64,000 nt of DNA. Source: Deuterostichococcus epilithicus (taxonomy: Eukaryota; Chlorophyta; Trebouxiophyceae; Prasiolales; Stichococcaceae). Location of the stretch: NCBI GenBank assembly GCA_033439295.1, contig JAVTLE010000003.1:1922001-1986000 (forward strand), written 5' to 3'. Positions 45,701 through 57,119 of this stretch are shown here, in pieces (the first letter of the stretch is position 1; each line of letters begins with the position of its first letter). The notes beneath the pieces were generated by a model. That model ran no database searches and was not told where the DNA came from. It was given only the letters and a program-made list of their open reading frames with translations. A program made the position numbers and the translations under genes.

Positions 45701-48700
45701 ACGCCACCTGGCACAGGTAGGGGGGGCGCCACTCATCCAGTCTGACGCAGCCAGCAACGGCCCTTGGCCCTGCTGCAGCCCTGACGCACCAGCTCTGCTG
45801 CAGCCGTGCCAATGGCCGGTCACCACCCAGCCGGCTGCAGGAGTGTGCCCAAGCCACATTGTGCTGAGCTGGTTGTCGAGGTTTCACGCCAATACTGTCA
45901 TGCGACTGCAGGCCTACCAGCCTGGCGTCGCTGCTGGCCCTCAAGGCGGAGCACCCGGAGGCGAAACTGGTGGTCGGCAACACAGAAGTCGGGATAGAGA
46001 TGAAGTTCAAGGCCATGATGTACCCTCACCTGATCGGCACCACCCACGTGCCGGAGCTCAACCAGGTACCTTGTCCAGCAGTCTATTCCCTCTCCCACTT
46101 CAGCGTACTGGCTGTCACCATGCCCTGCTGCCCGTGGAGACGAGCATGCGCCCTGGACGCTGACAGCGGACGAGCAGGAAGCACCGACCACCTCACTGAT
46201 GGAAGCACTCAAGAGTCGGAACGACACCGGTGTCATACAGATTTCGCACAACTGTCACTGATCCCATGTCGCGCCCCATTGTGCAGATCGAGGTGCTGGA
46301 GGATGGGCTGCGCGTGGGCGCCTCGGTGCCGCTGACGACACTGCTCAAGACGCTGCGCGACCAGATCGCGACGCAACCTACCCACAAGACGTCCACCTTC
46401 CATGCGGTTGTGGAGCAGCTGCGCTGGTTCGCCGGGGTGCAGGCGCGCTCTCTTCCCTTTCTGGCAGAATTGTTGTCACGCCAAGCCGGTTGTTGCCGGC
46501 CTTCTGAGTGCATCATGCCTGCGTTGCCCATCATCATGTGCCTAGAATGACGGCTGCTGCATTGGGCCGCCCGCCAGCTGGGAGCTGGCTGCATGCCAGA
46601 GAACAGGGCCACTGCGCCATTCACATGCCGTGCTGAAGCAGACCTCAGCCAGCAGCTCGGGTGCCATGCTCCTCACATACATCCTGCGCAGATCCGCAAC
46701 ACCGCGAGCCTGGGCGGCAACATCGTCACGGGGTCGCCCATCAGCGACCTGAATCCGCTGTGGATGGTCGCGCGCGCCACCTTCACAACGGCCGGGCAGG
46801 GCACTGAGTCGCGCACGCTGCCGGCGCGCACCTTCTTCCTCGGCTACAGGCGCGTCTGCAAACCCTCAACCCTGAGCTCACCCCTGAAACCCAACTCTGA
46901 CACTGCAGGCACGCACATCGACTGAGCCTCCTTGCAGCGCATTTGGAGCTTGTGCACAGAATCCCCCTGCAGGCCACAGTCACTGCTGATACATCAACCC
47001 TCCCTGCCCTGCTCAGGACGAGCATTGTCAAAAACACCGTCAAGAGTCCGTTCGAGCCGTAGGATCACAGGAACTGCTTGAAATCACCGAACCCCACCAT
47101 AAGTGACCTCATCCCCTTGTCGCGCTTGCAGGAAGGTGGACCTGCAGCCGCACGAGGTGCTGACGTCCGTGTTCATCCCCTTCACTGCCAAGAACGAGTA
47201 CGTCAAAGAATTCAAGCAGGTGCGCCGCAGGTGGACTCGTGCAACATGACATTGAACAACCCTCCAAAGTGATGTCAAACAATAACGTGTGTGTCTAGCG
47301 TCCGTCAAAGCCTGTCATTGTTGGCTCCCTGACGTCAGGCCACTCAGCAATATTGTAAAGCACAGTGCAGATGGTCTGATGATGCGGTGCAGGCGCACCG
47401 ACGGGATGACGACATCGCCATCGTGAACGCCGGAATGCGCGTGCGCATGGGCCAAGACTCCTCAGGTGCATGTCGCTGCAGCCCTTACGGCGTGTCAGAC
47501 TTCCAACAAAAGCATTTCAGATATGGCGCATGGAACAGGTAGGAACACAGGCATTGCGCTACAGTGCATGCCCCGCTAGTCCTGCTCTGCGACACCAATG
47601 CGTGGAGTCGGGCTTGCTTCCCAGCGGACTTCAGCAATTATATCTGTGCTTGGCCAACCAGGTGCCTGGGTGGCGGAGGAGGTCGAGCTGGCCTTCGGCG
47701 GCGTGGCGCCCAAGGCCATCACGGCGCCGCAGACGGAGGCGGCGCTGATGGGCAAGCGCTGGGACCAGGGGCTGCTGACCGCCGCGCTGGAGGCGCTTGC
47801 CACTGACGTCAACATCACCCCCAATGCACCCGGTGCGTCCGCCCTACAGGCCACTTGGCTTCAGAACAACTGTCCCCAGTCTCGTGTGGCACTCGTGTCT
47901 CGAATGCATGATGTGTCATGTCTCTGGAGCGCCCTGCTCGGGGTTCTGAGACTGCGCTGCCCTGAACAGCCCCGAACCCCCATCTGCTGTGCATGCAGCG
48001 CAATGGGCTGCCCTCATGCACCGCAGGCGGCATGGTGGAGTTCCGCCGCAGCCTGGCAGCGTCCTTCCTGTTCCGCTTCGTGGTGCACGCCAACTATGCA
48101 CTGGCGGTGAGACGCTGTCGCCCTTTGGTGGCATCGGCACTCTGGATACGGCGTGAAGTGCACGCCTTCATGTATGCATTGGCTTGCATGCACAGTCAGT
48201 GGCCACTCGCATTAACAGGACTGATAAGGGGGTCGCTGATGGCAGCTTCAGTGCATAGAGTAAGCCGGAACCTCATCCATATGCGTGTTGAACGGTTTGG
48301 CAGGCGGACGAGGAGAGCTTCACGCCGGCATTCCCGGAGAGCTTTGCGTCGGCCAATGTGACATACGAGCGCGCCCCCTGCCGCGGCTTGCAATACTTCT
48401 CTGCGGTGCCAGACGAGGACGTCGTCGGCAAGCCCTACCGCCACCAGGCCGCAGACATGCAGGTGTTCCCTGCTCCCGGCCTCGCCTCTCCTTTTCTGGT
48501 CCTTTCTGCCCTCGCTCATGGGTCCCGGTAGACTTGATCAGAACCTTGCTGCTAAGCCCTACTGTGACATGCAGATGCATGCCCCTGCTGCCGCTCTTTC
48601 TCCACCTTTCCTTGCCCTGCTCTCCACTTTCGTCAGGCTCTTGAAACTCCGACATGTTGTGGTTTGCAAGCCCTACTGCCGCCAGGCCGCAAACTTACAG

Positions 48701-51700
48701 CCGGCCCCAGCTCCCGCCTTTCCTCTGCTTTCCTCCCTCCTGCATTCGCGTTTCACGGTAGTCCTGCAGAGTCGGCGAAGTTATTAGCAACCCCCACCGC
48801 CACCAGGTTGCTCAGATGCAGGCACCTGGCACCTGTCATAGCGCTGATGCTAGACAGCTCATGCACACGAGCAGCAGGGTGGCTGCGTGTCCGGCGGCTG
48901 TCTGCAACCGGGGCAACCATCATTCAGCTGGTCCCTCCAGCTGGGTCCTCCACAGAGTCGCTCGAGTTATGACTGCCCAGGCCGTGTCGGTCACAGGTGA
49001 CAGGCGAGGCGGTGTATGTGGACGATATGCCGCTGCCGGCAAATGCGCTGCATGCGGTGCTGGTGCTGAGTACGCGGCCGCACGCCAAGCTGCTGCGGGT
49101 GGACGCCTCCAAGGCGCTCGAGGTACTATCAGCCGCCGCTGCCATTGCTGTTGCGGCTGCCGTTGCTGTTGCAGCTGATGCCACTGCTACCATGGCTGCT
49201 GATGCTGGCGCTGGTGTTGCTGTCTGTGCTACATTGTGCTGTTGCACCGCAGCTGCTGCTGCTGCGCAAACCTTCATTGTGCTTGTTGTGCTTACAAGTT
49301 TGCGGCAACACAAGCCGATGGTGGCTGGGCCTCTGATGGAAGGGTTCCATGATATATGCCACAGGCAGAGGGCATCATGGGATACTTCGACCACCGCGAT
49401 GTGCCGGGCGACAACCACATCGGAGCCGTTGCCCATGATGAGGAGGCAAGCACGGCTGCTTGTTGTTTTCTCCGGGTCTTGGAACAGACAGAATTCTGCA
49501 GCTTCCTGTACGGCCAGCAAATCACATGGAGCGATCAAACAGTAATCTCGCAGCTCGGGTGCTGCGGCCTGCCGGATTGCGCAGCCGGGCAATGCATCGC
49601 CTTCATCAACCTGGACATGGGCAGCACAGTGCCCAGGACGGCAACTGACGGAGTTTCATCCGCTGGGCTGCAGGTGTTCATTACGTCGGAGGTCACCTGC
49701 GTCGGGCAGCCCATCGGCGTCATCGTGGCAGAGACGGAGCAGCAGGCCCGCCTCGCCGTCAGGTGATTCCCCCTCTACTGGCTCCAAGGGTATCGCACTC
49801 AGTGCCGTCCCGATGCAGACTCAATCTGACCGCGCTCCCTGGGGGCGGCTGGTGTGGGTATGTGCCACCCACTCCTGCAGAGGACGCACAGCTCGCCGCT
49901 CAATCTGCACGCCTTCTCACACCTTTGTGTATGAGCTGAACATCGGAGAAGCAGCCTCAAGCCCTGGACTTGGGAGCGTAAGCCCTGCTACACCCTGCGG
50001 CAGGCTAGTGGAGGTCGAATACGAGGACCTGCCGTCGGTGCTCAGCTGCGCCGATGCCATCGAGGCCAACAGCTACTTCGAGGTGCGACACACCCTATCT
50101 TCTGTCCCATTCCCTTCCGTTCGTGGGGACGGCACCCGTGTGTTCCCTGCCTTTTCGCCACAAAATCCCCATCCCCTTAGCCCAGCCAAAGCCCAGTGCC
50201 TCCCGCTGCAGCGACTTGAGCTCGGGTTTCAACACCTTGTTCATTGTTCAGCAGCAAGCCGGAGGACCCACAGCCCCCATCGCTGACCTGTGTTCTGCCT
50301 GTGTGTCTGCCAGGGCTGGGGACACCGCATCGACTGCGGCGACGTGGAGGCGGCGCTGGCCAGTGGCTGCGACCATGTGCTGGAGGGCGAGGGCCGCGTC
50401 GGCGGCCAGGTGCACGGTTTTTGCACTGCATCAAGCAACAACTGGTTCACACCGACCGTTTCCCGTCGCATCCAGGGCCTCCTGAGTGCGTCCTTCGTGA
50501 GACGACCATAGTCGGTCTGGCAGAGGTCTGTCAGTGGTTCGCTGATGCGGCCGCCCTCAGCTTGGGTAAACGAAGCACAGGGCCTCTTCCAAGCTGTTCC
50601 AAGAAGTTACTCAGTCGCTTAGTTCAAACTGCTGCTATGATTGCAGGAGCACTTTTACCTGGAACCGCACTGCAGCATCGTCATCCCCAAGGTCACACTT
50701 CTTCCTTCCATCCTCGCCTGTGCAGCGGCGTCGCGCATCCTGCTCTTTGCCGAGCATGATTCGCATCTCTGCTCCCAGTGAGAGGCATAAGTCAGCGGCG
50801 CATTGTAGTCGCAGTGGTGCTCCTGCATGTCAGCCGACCTTGTACTTACTCGCTAGTCGAATCTCTGCAGGAGCACGACGAGTACGAGGCATATGCGTCA
50901 ACACAGGTGATGCCACACATCCGCACAGACGATCTACAGTCACCACATGGTCCTCAGAGATCTGTGCTGTTCCGGGTATCCAACACAAAACGCGGCTGTC
51001 ATCGTCAGCTCCGCCGGCTGCTGATCGCCCAGTGACAGCACATGCTGTCGCCGTAGCTCTGGAGAGTTGAACCCTGTGCTGGCTGCCGCAGGCACCCACC
51101 AAGCATCAGGTCACGCTGCACGGCGTGCTGGGCGTGCCTATGCACAAGATCGTGTCCCGCACCAAGCGCATTGGCGGCGGCTTTGGCGGCAAGGAGACCC
51201 GCTCAGCCTTCGTCCAGGTGTTGATTTCTCAAACCTGGGGCCTGTGCTGAATATAACTTCTTTCCAGCACTACTGTCCAGCGACTCACTTCGGCATGGTG
51301 CACTTGAAGTGCACTGCGTGGCGATGCAGGCCACACATGGCGCCCCCCTGCGCGCTGAGCGTCTGTGGCAACTAAAACGGTTTCATCAGCAAGGTTCCAG
51401 GATGACAGCTCTGTTGCCGCCCCCTGCGCAGGCGGCGATCGCAGTGCCAGCGTACCACACGCGGCGGCCCGTGCGCATCGTGCTGGACCGAGACGAAGAC
51501 ATGCAGATCACCGGGCAGCGCCACGCCTTTTACGCCAAGTACAAGGTGGCGGCTCCTGCGACCCGAACGCTTGAACATTCTTCGCTAGTCCGGCCATCCG
51601 CAGCATCCCGGCAGCCCTCTCGACCCCGCGCCGCAGCACACGGTGCAGCATCCCAGAGGCGGAACGCCTCCTGCAGCTGGAGTGGCCCTCGAATTGCGAG

Positions 51701-54700
51701 CAATCACAGCCTGCTTGGCATGCGTGCGTTGTATCAAGCTTGAAGCTTGCGTGAGTTGCCACCCGTAAACACTCGCAAACGCGCCACCAAACTGCTGCCA
51801 ACGCCGGCAACAGGTGGGCTTCACGAAGGAGGGCATCCTGAAGGGCCTGGACGTGGACCTGTACTGCAACGCTGGCTGCAGCCTGGACCTGTCCAGCTCC
51901 ATCATGGACCGGGCGCTGCTGCACACCGACAACGCCTACCGCCTCGGCGCCGTGCGCGCGGTCGGGCATCTGTGCAAGACCAACATGGCGTCCAACACCG
52001 CCTTCCGTGGCTTTGGCGGCCCGCAGGCGCGGCTTTTTACATTCAAATAACAATCTGGCTCGTGATGCTCTCGTCTGACTGTCCACTGACTGAGCAGCAG
52101 CATCGACATGTCGCCTCCGACAACATCTTCAGCGGCATTGGCGGAACCAAGGATGGCAACGCTGAAGCGTCGTATGAGTTTGTCTGCAAGAAAGGTCGTG
52201 CACTTTGGTCTGAGCCCTGCACCCCCTGCCGCAGGGCATGATGTTCACGGAAATGTGGGTGGACCGCATTGCGCGCACGCTCGGCATGACACCTGAGGCT
52301 GTGCGCACCGCCAACATGTACGCGGAGCGCGACAGGACGCACTATGGCCAGGAGCTGGAGGCCTGCCAGGTCAAGCCCTGCTGGGAGCAGGTGTGCGGGC
52401 GGCCCCTTGATCCTCGTCGAAGCTGTTCAAACGGTTCGAAACTCTCTTGAAGCGCAATATGACTCACAACAGCCAGGAGCTGGAGCCCTAGACCCAAGTC
52501 AGGCCTGCTGAAAGCAGGTGCGGACTTGCTTGCTCAATCTTTAACAGATTGCACGTCCGTCCTGCAGCAGGGCCGGCGGAGTGCCTGTGGATGAGGCGGT
52601 ATTGTGAGAGCAGTGAGGGAGGGATGCACATGGTTGGGGGAGGCATTCAGCACTTGGGAGAAGGCTCGACCCGCATCTGAGCAGCTGCAGCGCCCCTGCA
52701 TGCACGGCCGCACTCGATCCACGCACACCGAGGGACAGCAGGACTGATGCTGTGACGCCCGCCCGCGTCCTGCCAGGTGCTGGAGAGCTCGGCCTTCGAG
52801 GCGCGGCGCGCGGCGGCGGGCGAGTGGAACTCGAAGAACCGGTGGCGCAAGCGCGGCCTGGCGGCACTGCCCACCAAGTTCGGCATCTCCTTCACCACAA
52901 AGTTCCTCAACCAGGCCGGCGCCCTCGTGCACAGTGCGCTGTTTGCTTTCGGATCCTCCTTCTAGAAACTGCTCTCAGATCCTCCTTCCAGATCCTGCTT
53001 CCAAGCCCTGGGGCATGGCTGTCCCTCGGGGTGCCGCGGCTGGCGCCGCACACCTGACGGCGCCGTGGCGCTGCAATGCTGGAGTGTGACTGAGCTCGGC
53101 AGCGGCGGCGGACGCGGCGCGCGTCCATGATGCCTGCACCCAGTGTCACTGTCCCTATCCTGCGGCGTCGCATGTGCAGGCAACTGTTCCTGGAAGCTGT
53201 CTGTCGATGGAAGCTGTATTGCCGACTGCAGTCTACACGGACGGCACGGTGCTGGTCACCCACGGCGGCGTGGAGATGGGGCAGGGCCTGCACACCAAGA
53301 TTGCGCAGGTGTGCACCTTGTTCAATACTGCCCCAATACAGCCTCGAGACCAGCATGAAAGTCGGGCTCGTATGATTGCGTGGCCTGCCTGCTCGGCCTG
53401 CGATGCTGCAACCATTGCCAGCAAGAGCATCGCCACTGCTGCCTAGCACTCCTTTGCAATGTGAGTGTACTGCAGCACTTGTGGAGTGGCTTTGACAATT
53501 GATCCTGCCGACAGTGAGGCTGCTGACACTGAGTCGGGTTTTGCTCGAAGCGCAGATTGCGGCGCACGACCTGTGTGTGCCGCTCAGCAGCGTGTACATT
53601 GCCGAGACGGCCACCGACAAGGTGCGTCAATGCAAGCAGCGTCCAAGTCTGCAGCATGGAAACCATGAGTCCAGGCCGTGATGAGCAAGCCGCGACAATG
53701 CATGCAGCGGTGAAGCCTTGCAGCAGACGCATCATGGGTCGTCGTCAGTGGATGTCACAGCGGGAGCGCTAAGCTTCGCAGTCGTGCCAGCGTTGACGTT
53801 CAATCATGGCGCGGTGCTCACACGAAGCGCGACAAGTCACCGCCCCTGCCTCGCGGTTCGAGCAGGGTAGCCGGCTCGCTGAGGCCAAACACTGAGCTAT
53901 CTTTCCGCTCACTGAACTCTCAACTTCAAAAGGAGAATCTTCCAGCCCGTGCCTTGCGTCTTTCGTCTGCAGGTGCCCAATTCGTCGCCGACAGCGGCAA
54001 GCGCATCCAGCGACATGTACGGCGGCGCGACGGCGGATGCCTGCGCGCAGCTCAATGCCCGGCTGGCGCCCTTCCGTGAGAAGCTGGTCGGCAAGAGCTT
54101 CGCGGTGCGGCGCCCGGGCTGGCTTGTTACTCGTGGCTCGTCCTCCCTGTGAAACCTAGTGCTCCGCCAAAACAGCGGCGCCCGCATCAGGCGCAGGTGC
54201 AGTCATGCACTTGCGGAGAAGGCGCCAGGGCACTGTCTGGCACTATGATTCCGAGCGGTGTGTGCCCCCGTGTTCGTGTGAAACTCATCGAGAGTGCATC
54301 ACCTTGCGACATTGCAGAGCGTGCAAGCAAGCCTGCACGCCTGCCGCGAGCATTTCGTCTGGTCCTCAAATGCAACTGTGCGCCAAGCAGGAGATAGTCA
54401 TGGCGGCGCACTTGGAGCGGGTGGACTTATCGGCGCACGGCTTCTACACGACGCCTGATGTCACCGGGTGCGTCTCCTTTCCGTTATCTGCCTCCTCTCT
54501 CGGCACCAAAAAGCTGCACAGCGCACAACGCCACAGCTTTCGCATACCTTTCTGGCGACTGCGCCTCCTGTGGCCTCTTGAGCGGGTGGACGACGGGCGC
54601 ATGTAACCTGTGGCCCTCGCACCCGGGCTTGAGTATCATTCTCGTGTTACGTCCTGGATAACCTGCCGGCCCTGGCCGAGGGCTGTTGTCGCCGCAACAG

Positions 54701-56399
54701 GTCACACCTGTTTTCTGGTACGCGCAGGTTCGGCGGCGACCGGCCATTCAACTATTTCACATTTGGCGCTGCCGTCGCGGAGGTGGAGCTCGACTGCCTC
54801 ACCGGAGACTTCCAGGTACTGGGCAGTTGCCTGTTTCAGACGCCGTGCTGCTGGATGCAGCTGCATCGTGTACCGTGGTCGAATCTCAGATCTCCTCACA
54901 TGAGCAGTCAGTCACCTCGGCCGAAAAGGTCGGCACCTGCATGTGAGTCGCGCTCGTGTGGCGCTCACAGATTCTGCGCACCGACATCTGCATGGACCTG
55001 GGCAAGTCCATCAACCCCACCATCGACATTGGGCAGGTACATGCGCGACGAGCTACCTACTGCATGCGTTCGCTCCCTCAGTTGGTGCATTTCGTGTGTA
55101 CCCTGTGCTGACAAACAAAGCGCGGCCGCCTCCTTGGCGCCATATTGGGAACAATCGCCGCTCGTGCGTCTCATGCTGCGGTTGTCAGGCGCCTGGCGGT
55201 TGCGCCGGTCGCTCATGCTACTACTTTCACAGGGAACGCGCATTTCGGTGCCACTGCACAGGTGGAGGGCGGCTTCGTGCAGGGCCTGGGCTGGACGTGC
55301 ATTGAGGAGCTGGTGTGGGGCGACAAGGAGCACCAATGGGTGCGGCCCGGCACCCTGCACACGCGCGGCCCAGGTGCGGTTTTAGGGTTTAGGGTTTGAT
55401 TTTCCTCCTAACACTTGCCCTCCGAAGCTGCTGCCCTGCCACAGCAGCCGCAACTGGGTTTAGCCTCTTGACGGGGCGGGAGAGCCGCGCTCGACCTGCA
55501 CGAGCCCCACCCAGGTCACGAGGGCGCCGCCAGCAGGCATACCTGAGCAGCATGGTGGGTATCCGACAGTAAACCTGGACGGAGCAAGGATGCCTCGAGC
55601 TCCGCCTGCGGCGCCTGCGGGGGCGTCGCCTCGGCAGCCTGTGCTCCAGGACAGCTCGAGCATCAGCTCTTCAGGATGCCGCCCCTCCCCGCGCAGGCAC
55701 CTACAAGATCCCCACTGCCAACGACATACCCATGGACTTCCGGGTGACGCTGCTGAAGGACGCGCCGTGCCACCGCACGCCGCTGGCGCACTCGTCCAAA
55801 GCCATCGGCGAGCCGCCCTTCTTCCTGGGCGCGTCCGTCTTCTTCGCGCTCAAGGTGCGCCGTCCTGCCGCCAGGCTTGTGCCCGATCCCGTGTCCTGCC
55901 GCCAGGCTTGTGTCCGATCCTATGTCCTGCTGCCGGGCATGTGCCCGACGGCCCTGCGGTCGCTTGCTCTGCGGGGAGAAAAGCAGGGCCGGCCGGCTCC
56001 GGCTGCCTCGCATTCAGCGTCTGCGGGCAGCGCTGGCCCGACGGCACGTCCGTCTGCCGCTTGCTGAGCTGCTGAGGGGCTGCATGGGTGGCTGTGTGCC
56101 TCGACTCGGCACAGCCACTATCTGCCAGACAGGCCAGGCCAGGCCATGCCATGCCACCTGATCGTCTGCACGCCTGCCTGCCGGCTGCCTCGGCTGTGCC
56201 TGAGCATGCCAGGCTGAGCAGCGCTGCACGGTGAAATTCACCGCAGGAGGCGGTATACGCCGCGCGTGCGGAGGTGGGCGAGACCGGCTACTTCCAGCTG
56301 GACAGCCCCGCGACGCCGGAGAAGCTGCGCATGGCATGCGCCGACCATCTGACGGCGCCCTTCGCCGGCCTGGACCTGCGCTGCAAGATGAGCTGCTAA
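42720..56399 (+). CDS. XDH: Xanthine dehydrogenase (molybdenum cofactor, FAD, two 2Fe-2S)
   Basis: Oxidises hypoxanthine and xanthine to urate in purine breakdown. Thirty-seven exons chain in frame to 1,437 residues: 42720-42867, 43490-43660, 43896-43982, 44221-44311, 44608-44842, 45032-45133, 45319-45429, 45634-45716, 45912-46065, 46287-46442, 46692-46849, 47132-47219, 47393-47465, 47662-47832, 48027-48106, 48304-48462, 48997-49122, 49365-49445, 49674-49762, 50004-50082, 50314-50409, 50647-50691, 50871-50906, 51092-51217, 51432-51545, 51814-52026, 52235-52390, 52777-52933, 53232-53308, 53556-53621, 53973-54104, 54391-54467, 54728-54815, 54971-55036, 55262-55373, 55697-55854, 56247-56399. Key sites: cluster [12 protein letters not shown], cluster [12 protein letters not shown] and NLCRCTGYRP, FAD block [10 protein letters not shown], Moco blocks [27 protein letters not shown] and [10 protein letters not shown], and catalytic Glu about 1373 in KAIGEPPFF. 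Introns 10, 11, 18, 26 and perhaps 6 use GC donors. Exons 22 and 23 are micro-exons (45 and 36 nt). Confidence 0.96.
44505..44582 (+). repeat. Intronic echo of XDH exon 5 5' edge
   Basis: Copies the [13 protein letters not shown] start (true copy 44598-44650). TGCAGCCG then GCTG..GCCCCATCCTGG is shared. The AG is kept, and homology supports only the downstream copy. Confidence 0.85.
48547..48833 (+). repeat. Three serial intronic echoes of XDH exon 16 3' edge
   Basis: Copies at 48547-48600, 48666-48745 and 48789-48833 of the exon end [12 protein letters not shown] (true copy 48427-48490). They share AAGCCCTAC, CCAGGCCGCA and ATGCAG with the exon, and pyrimidine-rich intron sequence after it. 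The donor GT of the exon is replaced by AT, CC and GC in the three copies. Confidence 0.9.
49125..49262 (+). repeat. GCTGTT/GCTGCT-rich microsatellite in XDH intron 17
   Basis: Imperfect run of GCTGCC, GCTGTT and GATGCT triplets within the intron. It opens frames of Ala/Val repeats on both strands that are not coding. Confidence 0.8.
55380..55399 (+). repeat. Short interstitial telomere-type repeat in XDH intron 35
   Basis: Two full TTTAGGG units plus a partial one. TTTAGGG is the telomere repeat of land plants and Chlorella-type algae. Confidence 0.85.
55862..55954 (+). repeat. Three copies of a 31-bp repeat in XDH intron 36
   Basis: Units start at 55862, 55893 and 55924, each beginning GTCCTGC.GCC.GGC.TGTG. 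The third is more diverged. They follow directly after the donor of exon 36. Confidence 0.88.
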
Positions 56400-57119
56400 G
56401 CCCAGCTGGGCGATGGACGATGCTGTCGTCGGGCGGGTACCAAGAGCGGCACGCACGGCGTGCCTGGGCCCCCTTATGTGCAGCGTCAAATGTATGCTGA
56501 TGCAAGCAGCTGCTTGGCTGAGTACGACCTCTTGTGGCCCGTTGCAGGCTTATTGCCAATTTTATATTGTGTGATTTCATGTGTATCAGTATATGAGACC
56601 TCTCCGCTGTTTGGGAGGAACCGCTTTGCCTTGGTTTCTGCACCCGTGTTCTCGATGCTCAGCGCCGCCGCAACCGCACCGTTCAACTTTGCTGAAGATC
56701 TGAAAATCCAGCCGGGACCTTGGACTGTGGTGTCCCTTGAAATTCAGTTACGCCTGTCTTTGCTGGAGGCTTCCCACGGTCAGCATGGCGGCGACCTGGG
56801 AGCACCTGACAGACGACTGAGACGGCGGAGATTACGGCGGTGCTGGGTCCGTAGCGTCCCGCAGAATCCGTCCCGGAAATCACTGTGCACCGCGAGCGGT
56901 GATCTCGGTCACCGACTGCACCGGGTGCCGTTCCGCGACCTCGAAGCTTGCTGATTGCGTTCTTCAGAGCCATCCTTGATCGTCAGACGCAGCTGCACAG
57001 GCGCTGGCCACAATCGCGAGGCTCAGATCACCCCACCAGTGTGGCCCCAGTAGCAACCTGTCCGGCAGCCGTTGGAAGCCGGAGGGGCCACTTCAAAGCT
57101 GATCCGCAGTCTGGCTACT
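56400..57119. other. Intergenic region between XDH and BADC
   Basis: About 720 bp in tandem orientation, AT-richer at 56500-56720. It should hold the XDH 3' UTR and the BADC promoter. A minus-strand frame at 56683-56973 has no recognisable domain. Confidence 0.5.
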
